15,207 nucleotides of DNA. It comes from an uncultured Eubacteriales bacterium (GTDB lineage: Bacteria; Bacillota; Clostridia; Christensenellales; Borkfalkiaceae). This document shows, piece after piece, positions 1-6,521 of the stretch. Within the stretch, counting starts at the first letter, position 1; each line of letters begins with the position of its first letter. Under the pieces are notes generated by a model. It saw nothing but the letters and a program-made list of their open reading frames with translations. It ran no database searches and was not told the origin of the DNA. The stretch is taken from the NCBI GenBank assembly GCA_900554485.1, contig USHO01000018.1, positions 1-15,207 on the forward strand. Direction: 5' to 3'. The position numbers were made by a program, and so were the translations under genes.

Positions 1-276
1 GGCGCGGTGAGCGCGACTTTGAAAATCGCGGGTAAAATCGAATTGTTTTCGTCGACGGTATTTACGATCTCGTTCAATTACGACGCCTACTCCGCATTCA
101 CAAGATTCGCGCAATGCGAACGCGTAAAAGTATTGTCGACCGATTTCGGCGAAAACGTCGTCGCGAAAATCGCCGCACCCGACCCGTGTCAAGCCGTAAT
201 CGACGAACTTCGCGACGCGCTTAACGGCAAACTCACGATCGAAAAATCGACGGAAGGATTTTACGCCTATGAATAA
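1..276 (+). CDS. YigZ/IMPACT-family protein, C-terminal fragment
   Basis: This is the last 91 residues of a gene that begins before the window; the frame is open from base 1. The fragment resembles the C-terminal ferredoxin-like domain (DUF1949 type) of the YigZ/IMPACT family: a short helix, then a Y-(S)-AF-x-RF helix, a V-x-STDFGENV strand, a helix ending in ALNGK, and a final Tyr-Glu. The N-terminal IMPACT domain lies outside the window. The family is linked to translation or ribosome-associated stress in eukaryotes, but its bacterial role is poorly defined. The stop codon overlaps the recX start by 8 nt, so the two are probably cotranslated. The family assignment comes from remembered patterns in a short region, so it is probable rather than certain. 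Confidence 0.62.
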   Translation, partial: GAVSATLKIAGKIELFSSTVFTISFNYDAYSAFTRFAQCERVKVLSTDFGENVVAKIAAPDPCQAVIDELRDALNGKLTIEKSTEGFYAYE

Positions 277-892
277 AATCACCGATATAAAGCCGCAGGT
301 GAAAACTCCGACGCGGTGCAACATTTATCTTGACAACGTATTTTATTGCGGACTCGAACTCGAAACGGTCATGCGTTACCGTCTGAAAATCGGAACCGAG
401 ATAGAAAGAGAAACGCTGGACGAAATTCAGGCGGACAGCGAACGGGCGCGCGCGCTCGATAAGGCTTTATCGTTTATTTCCCGCAGCAAAAAGACCGAAA
501 AACAGGTTCGCGATTATCTGAAGACCAAAGGTTATACCGACAAAACCACGGACGAAGTAATAGAAAAAATGGCGTCTTATTCGTTTATCGACGATGCGGA
601 TTACGCCGCCGATTACGCGAAGAGTCTTTCTAAAACCAAGGGCAAACGGCTTATCGCGATGGAACTCAAACGAAAGGGAGTATCCGACGAAGACGCATCG
701 GCGGCAATCGACGACATAGGCGACGAACTGCCCGCCGCCCGTGCGATAGCCGAAAAATATTCGCGCAGCAAAGAAAAGACGAGAGAGAACTCTCTTAAAT
801 GCTATAAATATCTGTTGTCGAAAGGCTTTTCTTACGAAACGGCAAAAGAAGCGACAGACGAGATTTTCAAGAATGAAGACGATAATTTTTGA
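269..892 (+). CDS. recX: Regulatory protein RecX
   Basis: A 207-residue protein with the RecX pattern. An N-terminal beta-rich part is followed by three-helix repeats: 'A-x-x-KALSFISRSKKTEKQVRDYL' near residues 61-84, then 'VIEKMASYSFIDDADYAADY' near 97-116, and 'LKRKGVSDEDASAAID' near 133-148. RecX proteins bind RecA filaments and modulate recombination and the SOS response. Length is normal for Firmicutes RecX. The start at 269 sits inside the last codons of the upstream gene, with an AAGGA sequence about 10 nt ahead. The 3' end overlaps birA by 20 nt. recA is not adjacent here, so any coordination with RecA must come from elsewhere in the genome. Confidence 0.88.
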   Translation: MNKITDIKPQVKTPTRCNIYLDNVFYCGLELETVMRYRLKIGTEIERETLDEIQADSERARALDKALSFISRSKKTEKQVRDYLKTKGYTDKTTDEVIEKMASYSFIDDADYAADYAKSLSKTKGKRLIAMELKRKGVSDEDASAAIDDIGDELPAARAIAEKYSRSKEKTRENSLKCYKYLLSKGFSYETAKEATDEIFKNEDDNF

Positions 893-1541
893 CAGCGTTC
901 CGTCGACAAACGACGAACTGAAAAGACTTAAAAACCCCGAAGAAGACGTCGTGATGATCGCGCGTATGCAGACCGGCGGCAGAGGCAGCAAAGGCAGGTC
1001 GTTTTCCTGCGAAAAAGGCGGAGCGTATCTGTCGCTTTTAAGGCTTTATCCGTGTAAAGCCAAAGATGCGTTTTCGATAATGATAACCGCCGCTCTGTCC
1101 GTCGTGAGGACGCTCGGGGCATTCGGCGTAACGTCCGAAATCAAATGGCCGAACGACGTATTTGCAGGCGGCAGGAAAATCTGCGGCATTCTTATAGAAA
1201 ATGTCTTCGAGGGCGAAAACGTGGCAAGATCGATTACGGGCATCGGCGTAAACGTAAACAATCCCCTGCCAGAAAGTTTAAGGGAAACCGCAGTGTCGGT
1301 TTACGAATTGACGGGCGTTAAGGCGGATATCGATACTTTTGTATCGACGCTTATCTATAACCTGTACCAACCGTATACGATAGAAGAATACCGTTCGCAT
1401 CTGGGATTTCTGAATAAAGAAATAACCGTTATCCGCGGTTGCGAAACCTATAAAGCCGTCGCCGCAGGCGTTACCGACGACGGAAACCTTATCCTTGCCG
1501 ACGGAGAAATACTTTCCGCCGCCGAAATAACCATAAGATAA
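873..1541 (+). CDS. birA: Biotin--[acetyl-CoA-carboxylase] ligase, short form without DNA-binding domain
   Basis: Biotin protein ligase activates biotin with ATP to biotinyl-AMP and transfers it to the carboxyl-carrier lysine of biotin enzymes. Signature features are visible in order: STN at residues 11-13, the biotinyl-AMP loop GGRGSKGR at 35-42, KWPND at 91-95, RKICGILIE at 101-109 with the conserved Lys102, and GIGVNVN near 123-129. At 222 residues it lacks the N-terminal helix-turn-helix of bifunctional BirA. It should therefore be a pure enzyme (group I) and not a repressor. The start overlaps recX by 20 nt and has no strong ribosome binding site, which suggests translational coupling. 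A small C-terminal domain is present. Confidence 0.93.
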   Translation: MKTIIFDSVPSTNDELKRLKNPEEDVVMIARMQTGGRGSKGRSFSCEKGGAYLSLLRLYPCKAKDAFSIMITAALSVVRTLGAFGVTSEIKWPNDVFAGGRKICGILIENVFEGENVARSITGIGVNVNNPLPESLRETAVSVYELTGVKADIDTFVSTLIYNLYQPYTIEEYRSHLGFLNKEITVIRGCETYKAVAAGVTDDGNLILADGEILSAAEITIR

Positions 1542-1550
1542 TAATCTTAT
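1533..1550 (+). other. Small AT-rich inverted repeat over the birA stop codon
   Basis: ATAAGAT and ATCTTAT form a 7-bp stem with a 4-nt loop and are followed by TTT. It could be a weak transcript end for recX-birA, but the stem has almost no GC pairs. Confidence 0.25.
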
Positions 1551-1579
1551 TTGCATATTATTTATAGATATCTTATAAA
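1551..1579 (+). promoter_or_regulatory. Candidate promoter for the 1690-5125 operon
   Basis: TTGCAT (1551-1556) and TATAAA (1574-1579) are separated by 17 nt, giving a predicted start near 1586. A second, weaker candidate is TTGTAA (1586-1591) with TAAACT (1609-1614), also 17 nt apart. Both lie in the gap between birA and the next gene. The region is AT-rich, so chance matches are possible. Confidence 0.45.
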
Positions 1580-1615
1580 AAAGTATTGTAATTTTACGAA
1601 TATTATGATAAACTG

Positions 1616-1647
1616 TTAGCGGAGAAATTTATTTCTTCGCTAATTTT
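1616..1647 (+). terminator. Hairpin with following T-run in the leader/spacer
   Basis: TTAGCGGAGAAA (1616-1627) pairs with TTTCTTCGCTAA (1632-1643): 12 bp with one G-U pair and a 4-nt loop, followed by TTTTACTTT. It can act as an intrinsic terminator for recX-birA. If transcription starts near 1586 it instead lies inside the leader of the next gene and would behave as an attenuator. A second small hairpin (1655-1659 with 1673-1677) directly follows and touches the Shine-Dalgarno sequence. Confidence 0.5.
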
Positions 1648-1689
1648 ACTTTACGTCGGGCGTATATTTTTACCGACAAAGGAGCAAAA

Positions 1690-2175
1690 ATGAGTAAACG
1701 CAATCTTTCCAAATTACTTAAAGCCGCGATTATCGCGGGCATGGCCGTAGTCCTGTTTTCGATAGTCGGTCTTATGCTGGCGTATTTCAAGGTATTCGAC
1801 GTAGAACCTTTCAAGCTCTGCCTGCTTATCCTCACGTTCGGGCTCGCGCTGGTATTCCTCGTATACGGAATAATCGTCAAGGGCGGATACGAAACCGCCG
1901 TCGCATTGATGCTTACAATGATAGGCGCGACCGTTCTGCTTATACCCGTAATCAAATTCTACGTCATCATAGTCGACGTTCTTTTTGCCGGACTTGCGAT
2001 TCTTGCGCTGATGCTGCTTAAATCCGACAGCCTTATAGTAAAACGCGCCGAAGACGAACCCAACCATAAAACTTACGATGACGTCAGAAAAGAAAAACTC
2101 GAAAAGCAGGCCGAAGAAGAGGCAAAACCTCTGCCCGAACTCAAGAACTACAACAAGGAAGACAAATCTTTATAA
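1690..2175 (+). CDS. Four-helix membrane protein with charged C-terminal tail, unknown function
   Basis: I do not recognise a family. The 161-residue protein starts with a basic stretch (MSKRNLSKLLK), followed by four hydrophobic segments at about 12-33, 41-63, 68-88 and 89-110. A strongly charged cytoplasmic-type tail (about 115-161) is rich in Lys and Glu and likely helical around 128-146. Basic residues before the first helix suggest both ends are inside. There is no signal peptidase site and no catalytic motif. The ribosome binding site AAAGGAG (1678-1684) lies 5 nt ahead of the ATG and is among the best in the window. pncB follows 12 nt later, so the protein is cotranscribed with NAD salvage, but nothing shows that it is a transporter. 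Confidence 0.8.
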   Translation: MSKRNLSKLLKAAIIAGMAVVLFSIVGLMLAYFKVFDVEPFKLCLLILTFGLALVFLVYGIIVKGGYETAVALMLTMIGATVLLIPVIKFYVIIVDVLFAGLAILALMLLKSDSLIVKRAEDEPNHKTYDDVRKEKLEKQAEEEAKPLPELKNYNKEDKSL

Positions 2176-2187
2176 TAAGGGCTTAAC

Positions 2188-3633
2188 ATGCAAAAAAGAA
2201 ACCTGACGCTGCTCACCGATCTGTACGAACTCACGATGATGAACGGTTATTATCTCAAAGGCAAAAAAGACGAAGTAGCCGTTTTCGACGTGTTCTTCCG
2301 CCAGAACGAACTCATCACCTATTCGCTTTCGGCGGGTCTCGAACAAGCCGTAGATTATGTCCTCGGCATAAATTTCGACGACGAAGAGGTCGAATATCTC
2401 CGCTCGCTTAAAATTTTCGACGACGGTTTTCTGGAATATCTCAGAACTATGAAATTCACGGGGGATATATACGCCGTGCCGGAAGGAACGGTCGTATTTC
2501 CCGGCGAACCTATATTCACCGTAAAAGCCCCCGTAATTCAGGCGCAACTGATCGAGGCAGCCGTACTCAACATAATCAATCATCAGACGCTTATAGCGAC
2601 AAAAGCCGCGAAGATTACCGCCGCCGCCAAAGGCGACAACGTAATGGAATTCGGTCTTCGCCGCGCTCAGGGGCCCGATGCCGGTATTTACGGCGCGAGG
2701 GCTGCAATCATAGGCGGATGTTCGTCGACTTCGAACGTCCTTGCAGGCAAGGAATTCGGCGTAAAAGTCGCCGGTACGCACGCCCACAGTTGGGTTATGG
2801 ACTTCCCGTCGGAATACGAGGCTTTCAAAGCCTATGCCGACGTATACCCCGACGCCACACTGCTTTTGGTCGACACTTACGACACGCTTAAAAGCGGTAT
2901 ACCCAATGCGATACGCATATTCGACGAACTCAAAGCCAAGGGTAAAAAGCCGCTCGGCATCAGAATAGACTCGGGCGACCTTGCGTATACGACAAAACAG
3001 GCAAGGAAAATGCTTGACAACGCGGGTTACGAAGATGCGATTATATGCGCGTCGGGCGATCTCGACGAAAGACTTGTACAGAGCCTTAAACAACAGGGCG
3101 CGAAAATAAACAGTTGGGGTATCGGCACAAAACTCATCACAAGCGCGGATATGCCTTCGCTCGGCGGAGTTTACAAACTCGCCGCAGTAGAAAAAAACGG
3201 CAAACTCATACCCAAAATCAAAGTGTCGGACAACAGCGCGAAAATCACTAACCCCGGATTCAAGACGATCTATCGTATATACGACAAGGCAACCGGCAAA
3301 GCCGAGGCAGATCTCATCGCATTGAGGGACGAAAAAATCGACTTTACCAAACCCCTTACCGTCTACCACCCGACGGAAAGGTGGAAGTCTATCACCTTTA
3401 CCGATTACGTCGCAAGGGAACTCCCCGTAAAAGTCGTCGAAAACGGAAAATCGGTTTACGACTTCCCGAAGATAACCGAAATCGCGGCATACGCCAAAAA
3501 AGAAACCGATACTTTCTGGGACGAGTATAAACGTCTGGATCAACCGCATATTTTTAAGGTAGACCTTTCCGACGAATTATACGCATTGAAGTCGGATATG
3601 CTTGCGAGAGTTCGCCGCGGCGAAATTCTCTGA
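2188..3633 (+). CDS. pncB: Nicotinate phosphoribosyltransferase
   Basis: This enzyme joins nicotinate to PRPP to make nicotinate mononucleotide, the entry step of the Preiss-Handler NAD salvage pathway, in the cytoplasm with ATP hydrolysis. The 481-residue protein has the family N-terminus (LLTDLYELTMMNGYY, 8-22), a substrate-site segment FGLRRAQGPD (155-164), and GTHAHSW (196-202), which carries the His region phosphorylated in characterised homologues. A later RIDSGDL segment and ASGDLDE and WGIGTKL motifs complete the phosphoribosyl-binding barrel. Length fits the longer bacterial/PncB2-like group. It sits 12 nt after the membrane-protein gene and 11 nt before lspA. Its ribosome binding site (AAGGGC) is modest. 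Confidence 0.94.
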   Translation: MQKRNLTLLTDLYELTMMNGYYLKGKKDEVAVFDVFFRQNELITYSLSAGLEQAVDYVLGINFDDEEVEYLRSLKIFDDGFLEYLRTMKFTGDIYAVPEGTVVFPGEPIFTVKAPVIQAQLIEAAVLNIINHQTLIATKAAKITAAAKGDNVMEFGLRRAQGPDAGIYGARAAIIGGCSSTSNVLAGKEFGVKVAGTHAHSWVMDFPSEYEAFKAYADVYPDATLLLVDTYDTLKSGIPNAIRIFDELKAKGKKPLGIRIDSGDLAYTTKQARKMLDNAGYEDAIICASGDLDERLVQSLKQQGAKINSWGIGTKLITSADMPSLGGVYKLAAVEKNGKLIPKIKVSDNSAKITNPGFKTIYRIYDKATGKAEADLIALRDEKIDFTKPLTVYHPTERWKSITFTDYVARELPVKVVENGKSVYDFPKITEIAAYAKKETDTFWDEYKRLDQPHIFKVDLSDELYALKSDMLARVRRGEIL

Positions 3634-3644
3634 CGGAGTTTATT

Positions 3645-4226
3645 ATGTGGTATGCCTTACTTCTGGTCGCAGTGGTTCTACTTGACCAACTGAGCAAAAT
3701 TTTTATAGCGGCATGTTCCGGCGTCGCAGGATCCCTTTCCGACGGCGGCAAACATATCTGCTGGATAATCAAAGACTTTCTGGAAATAACCTATTGCGAA
3801 AATTCCGAAGGAATGATGGGACTTTTCCCGAAGGTTAAAAATATCGTGTTCATAATCGCGACGTTTGTCATACTTATCGGCATTATTATCTATATGCTCA
3901 AATCGAAACATCGCGGAAAATGGATAAATTCTTCGCTCATGCTTATAATGGGCGGAGCGATCGGCAATCTTATCGACAGAATAATCACGGTTTACGTCCG
4001 CGATTTCATTCACGTCATCATAAAGATAAACGGCAAAGAGATATTCCCGTTCGTCTTCAACATAGCGGATATAGCGTTGGTCGTCGGCGCGATAATGCTG
4101 ATAATCTATATCCTCTTCATCTCGGACGAGGCTCTTTTCAGACATAAAAAAGATAAAGACGAAATAAAAGTCACGGGAAATACCGATAAGGCTGACTCCT
4201 CTGCCGAACCTGCCGAAGAAAAATGA
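3645..4226 (+). CDS. lspA: Lipoprotein signal peptidase (signal peptidase II)
   Basis: LspA is a membrane aspartyl protease that cuts the signal peptide from diacylglyceryl-modified prolipoproteins. Four membrane segments can be seen, at about 2-22, 64-85, 94-112 and 136-158. Family motifs are DQxSK (14-18), N-x-x-GMMGLF (53-61), GGAIGNLIDR (103-112), VRDF with the likely catalytic Asp120, and FNIAD with catalytic Asp142. At 193 residues it is longer than usual (about 150-165). The surplus is a hydrophilic, charged tail after residue 160 that contains no known domain. GGAG (3635-3638) precedes the start. The stop overlaps the next start as ATGA. Confidence 0.93.
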   Translation: MWYALLLVAVVLLDQLSKIFIAACSGVAGSLSDGGKHICWIIKDFLEITYCENSEGMMGLFPKVKNIVFIIATFVILIGIIIYMLKSKHRGKWINSSLMLIMGGAIGNLIDRIITVYVRDFIHVIIKINGKEIFPFVFNIADIALVVGAIMLIIYILFISDEALFRHKKDKDEIKVTGNTDKADSSAEPAEEK

Positions 4227-5125
4227 AAACGCTCGAATTTACAGCCGAAAAATCCGAACGCCTTGACGTGTATCTCACCGACAAACTGGATAAAACCCGT
4301 TCGGCGATAAAAAAACTGTCCGACGACGGATATATAACGGTGAACGGCGTTAAAGAAAAAGCGGGTAAAACACTGAAAATCGGCGACGAAATAACGGTCG
4401 TTCTGCCCGACCCCGCAAAACTCGACTTAGAGCCGGAAAACATGCCACTCGACGTAGTTTATCAGGATGAAGACGTCGCAGTTATAAACAAGGCTCAGGG
4501 TGTTACGGTACACGCAGGCAACGGCACGCACGGCTCGACGCTCGTCAACGCTCTGCTGTATCATCTTGACAGTTTAAGCGGCATAAACGGCGTAATCCGC
4601 CCGGGAATAGTCCACAGGATAGACAAAGACACTTCGGGTCTTCTGGTCGTCGCGAAAAACGACGCGGCGCACCTGTCGCTGTCGGAACAGATAAAGGACA
4701 AGACCTGCGCGCGGATATATTACGCGCTTGTCGAAGGCACGGTAAAGACCGACAATGGCGAAATAGAAACTTACATAGGCAGATCGGACAAAAACCGCAC
4801 CATGATGGCAGTTACCGACAAGGGGCGCATAGCGATAACCGATTACGAAGTCGTAAAGCGATACCCGTCTTACACGCTTATGCGTTTCAGCCTTAAAACC
4901 GGAAGAACGCACCAGATACGGGTACACTGCAAATATATCGGGCATCCGATCGTCGGCGACCCCGTTTACGGTTATAAAACACAGAAATTCAGACTTAACG
5001 GACAACTTCTGCACGCCGCCGAACTGAGTTTCAATCACCCCCGTACAGGCGAAAGAATGACTTTCCGCGCGCCTCTGCCCGACTATTTTGAAGACGTTCT
5101 GAAAAAACTCGACAAACAATTATAA
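4223..5125 (+). CDS. RluA/RluD-family RNA pseudouridine synthase
   Basis: The enzyme isomerises uridine to pseudouridine in RNA, most likely 23S rRNA. An N-terminal S4 RNA-binding domain (about 13-60; ERLDVYLTD through GDEITV) is followed by the catalytic domain. The catalytic signature HRIDKDTSGLLVVAKND spans 131-147, with Asp134 as nucleophile, and KTGRTHQIRVH and GDPVYG motifs lie in the second half. The 300-residue length is normal for RluD-like enzymes. This class commonly follows lspA in Firmicutes, where it is called YlyB/RluD. The exact target position cannot be read from sequence, so I leave the symbol empty. Overlap ATGA with lspA implies translational coupling. It is the last gene before a strong terminator. 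Confidence 0.93.
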   Translation: MKTLEFTAEKSERLDVYLTDKLDKTRSAIKKLSDDGYITVNGVKEKAGKTLKIGDEITVVLPDPAKLDLEPENMPLDVVYQDEDVAVINKAQGVTVHAGNGTHGSTLVNALLYHLDSLSGINGVIRPGIVHRIDKDTSGLLVVAKNDAAHLSLSEQIKDKTCARIYYALVEGTVKTDNGEIETYIGRSDKNRTMMAVTDKGRIAITDYEVVKRYPSYTLMRFSLKTGRTHQIRVHCKYIGHPIVGDPVYGYKTQKFRLNGQLLHAAELSFNHPRTGERMTFRAPLPDYFEDVLKKLDKQL

Positions 5126-5130
5126 ACAGC

Positions 5131-5170
5131 AAGCCCCGAAAGCTAAACGCTTTCGGGGCTTTCGATTTTT
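5131..5170 (+). terminator. Intrinsic terminator after the pncB-lspA-pseudouridine synthase unit
   Basis: A perfect 13-bp stem (5131-5143 with 5149-5161; core AGCCCCGAAAGC) has a 5-nt loop TAAAC and is followed by TTCGATTTTT. It lies between convergent genes. On the - strand the stem is followed by a poorer T-run, so it may also end the veg transcript. Confidence 0.92.
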
Positions 5171-5171
5171 A

Positions 5172-5414
5172 TTATTCGTTCAGCCGTTTAAGCACAACGT
5201 TGCCGCACATTACTTCGGAATACGAAAAACTCGTCTTTCCTTTAAAATCACCCGTCGGTCGGACGGTAAAAAGCGCGGGATACACGCTCGTGAGCGTGCC
5301 CGTATAAGTTACGAACTTATTTCTGCCGAGCGCGACCTTTACGCGCACTTCTTCGCCGCGTATAGCCGCTATCGCCGATTTGATTTTACTTATATCGCCT
5401 GTCTGTTTTATCAT
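5172..5414 (-). CDS. veg: Veg family protein
   Basis: An 80-residue protein that aligns from memory with Bacillus subtilis Veg. It has an N-terminal helix (DISKIKSAIAAIRGEEV), a small beta-barrel core with RNKFVTYTGTL (31-41), YPALFTV (45-51), SFSYSEV (62-68) and a final hydrophobic strand VVLKRL. In B. subtilis, Veg influences biofilm matrix expression; its biochemical role is not established, and the fold resembles small nucleic-acid-binding barrels. It lies 30 nt downstream of the zinc-ribbon gene. No clear Shine-Dalgarno sequence precedes the ATG, so coupling to the upstream gene or weak initiation is possible. Confidence 0.87.
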   Translation of the reverse strand: MIKQTGDISKIKSAIAAIRGEEVRVKVALGRNKFVTYTGTLTSVYPALFTVRPTGDFKGKTSFSYSEVMCGNVVLKRLNE

Positions 5415-5444
5415 ACGAGCGATTATTGACGGATAAAGCGGAAA

Positions 5445-5984
5445 TTATACGTCGTCGTCTTCGTCGTCTTCGCGCTCGTCCTCGTCTTCTTCCTCGTCTG
5501 CCTCGCTGTATTCGCCTATATCGGTAGGATATTCAAAATCGTCTTCGTCGTCGTGGACGGTATCGTCGTAATAATCGTCGTCCTGTTCTTCTTCGTCGTC
5601 GAAAAGTTCTTTCGCCTCTTCTTCTTCGAGTTGAGAAAGCGACAGCATAGCCTCTTCGTCGTCACCCTGATTGCTGATAGCCTCTTTCTCGTCCTCGTCG
5701 AGGTAGTTTCTCCACTCTTCGTCGGTATCGGGGTCGACCTCCTCCTTTTCTTCCCTTGTCTTTTCGGCGCGCGCCTCTCTGCATTCTTCGCACATCTCTT
5801 CGCCATCGTCGATAAAGTTGCGTTTACATATGGGGCAGAGTACCTGCTCCTGTTCGTCGTCGCCCTCGAGCGCGGCAAACTTTATCTGCGGTCCGATTTT
5901 GAGTTCGGCTTTGCATACGTCGCAATAAGGCTCGCCTTCGAGCATATAATTGAGGTCGCACCTCGGGCATTTAACGTACTTCAT
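5445..5984 (-). CDS. Acidic protein with two Cys4 zinc ribbons, unknown function
   Basis: I do not recognise a named family. The first 70 of 179 residues hold two copies of the same module: C6-P-x-C9 ... C21-x-x-C24 and C50-P-x-C53 ... C65-x-x-C68. Each has 11 residues between the pairs and a shared G/E-E-x-x-C ending. Each module should bind one zinc ion. The remainder is extremely rich in Asp and Glu (for example EEWRNYLDEDEKEA, then long D/E runs to the C-terminus) and probably disordered. Such tails can mimic nucleic acid or contact basic proteins, but that is inference. The ribosome binding site AGGGAG (5991-5996) is good. A promoter lies at 6063-6090, and veg follows in the same unit. 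Confidence 0.82.
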   Translation of the reverse strand: MKYVKCPRCDLNYMLEGEPYCDVCKAELKIGPQIKFAALEGDDEQEQVLCPICKRNFIDDGEEMCEECREARAEKTREEKEEVDPDTDEEWRNYLDEDEKEAISNQGDDEEAMLSLSQLEEEEAKELFDDEEEQDDDYYDDTVHDDEDDFEYPTDIGEYSEADEEEDEDEREDDEDDDV

Positions 5985-6036
5985 ACTATTCTCCCTTGCG
6001 TCGCGCGTAGCGACTTTATATAATATATACCGTTTT

Positions 6037-6057
6037 GCGTCCGTTATGTGCGGACGC
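6037..6057 (-). other. Hairpin at the 5' end of the zinc-ribbon/veg transcript
   Basis: GCGTCCG and CGGACGC form a perfect 7-bp stem with a 7-nt loop. It begins almost exactly at the predicted transcription start (about 6056), so the mRNA would open with a stable hairpin, a feature known to slow 5'-end decay. Confidence 0.45.
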
Positions 6058-6062
6058 GTTAT

Positions 6063-6090
6063 ATTATATCATATTATTTATATTTGTAAA
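6063..6090 (-). promoter_or_regulatory. Promoter for the zinc-ribbon/veg unit
   Basis: On the - strand, TTTACA (6085-6090) and TATAAT (6063-6068) are 16 nt apart, with a predicted start near 6056. The -35 box overlaps a small inverted repeat, AAACTG/CAGTTT (6088-6104), that could be an operator or chance. Confidence 0.7.
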
Positions 6091-6171
6091 CTGTTTTTCA
6101 GTTTTGAACGAAAATTTATGCGAATTATTTTGAATGTGTGAACTTACGGCGGATAATTCCGACGCCGAACC

Positions 6172-6201
6172 TTTCAACCCGGGGCGAACATATAATATAA
6201 T
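6172..6201 (+). promoter_or_regulatory. Candidate promoter for the cysteine-rich miniprotein
   Basis: TTTCAA (6172-6177), 18 nt, then TATAAT (6196-6201). A second overlapping TATAAT lies at 6191-6196. An alternative upstream set is TTGAAT (6130-6135), 16 nt, GATAAT (6152-6157). The strong -10 boxes support transcription toward the miniprotein; which one is used is undecided. Confidence 0.5.
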
Positions 6202-6205
6202 AACT

Positions 6206-6254
6206 CGCAGGCTCGCCGCCGCGAATAAACGACGGCATACAAATATTGCCTGCG
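6206..6254 (+). other. Nested leader hairpin ahead of the miniprotein start
   Basis: CGCAGGC (6206-6212) is perfectly complementary to GCCTGCG (6248-6254). Inside it, GCCG (6215-6218) pairs with CGGC (6233-6236). The outer stem ends on the first base of the Shine-Dalgarno sequence (GGGAGG, 6254-6259), so folding could affect translation. Only transcripts starting upstream of 6206 would contain the whole outer stem. Confidence 0.4.
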
Positions 6255-6266
6255 GGAGGTATACTT

Positions 6267-6467
6267 ATGAAAACTTACGACGGAATAATCATCTGCATGA
6301 TCGTCGGCGCGGTAGTGGCGAACTGCCTTTGCAAACGTCCGGAGCCGCCTTGCGAAATCATACCGATTTTGCCTTGCGGACGACCGCATTGCCCATGCCG
6401 GAAAGAACCGCAAAAGAAAAAACCATGCGAAGACTGTTATTACAGGTATGTCGACAAATGCCGTTAA
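6267..6467 (+). CDS. Cysteine-rich, membrane-anchored miniprotein (66 aa), unknown function
   Basis: This short gene has no family I recognise. GGGAGG (6254-6259) lies 7 nt before the ATG at 6267, which decides this start over an in-frame ATG at 6246 that has none. The protein has a short N-terminal hydrophobic segment (about 6-22), then a Pro-, Lys- and Cys-rich tail. Ten of 66 residues are Cys (10, 20, 22, 29, 37, 42, 44, 54, 57, 65), including CLC, CPC and CEDC motifs. The tail could bind metal or form disulfides if exported. Cys20-Leu-Cys22 follows the hydrophobic segment, but no clear lipobox is visible. A strong terminator starts 9 nt after the stop. The clean SD-ORF-terminator layout supports a real gene despite its size. 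Confidence 0.72.
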   Translation: MKTYDGIIICMIVGAVVANCLCKRPEPPCEIIPILPCGRPHCPCRKEPQKKKPCEDCYYRYVDKCR

Positions 6468-6476
6468 AGGCATCGA

Positions 6477-6510
6477 AAAAGAGCGTTTGCTTAACAGCAA
6501 ACGCTCTTTT
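6477..6510. terminator. Bidirectional intrinsic terminator
   Basis: A perfect 15-bp stem (6477-6491 with 6496-6510; core GAGCGTTTGCT) with a 4-nt TAAC loop. It has A-rich and T-rich flanks as parts of the stem, so it can end transcription from both sides. It sits between the + strand miniprotein and the convergent - strand membrane protein. Confidence 0.93.
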
Positions 6511-6521
6511 AACAGTCGGAA

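Noticed and set aside
467..991. A 174-codon - strand frame opposite recX and birA
   Set aside because: It is antisense shadow sequence with no motif or SD, covering two recognised genes.
2170..3549. A 459-codon open frame on the - strand opposite pncB
   Set aside because: Composition is Phe/Val/Arg-rich shadow sequence with no domain, while the + strand frame is a complete nicotinate phosphoribosyltransferase.
5449..5620. Dense GTC/TTC trinucleotide repeats that look like a simple-sequence repeat array
   Set aside because: They are the reverse complement of GAC/GAA codons for the acidic tail of the zinc-ribbon protein, not a separate repeat or CRISPR array.
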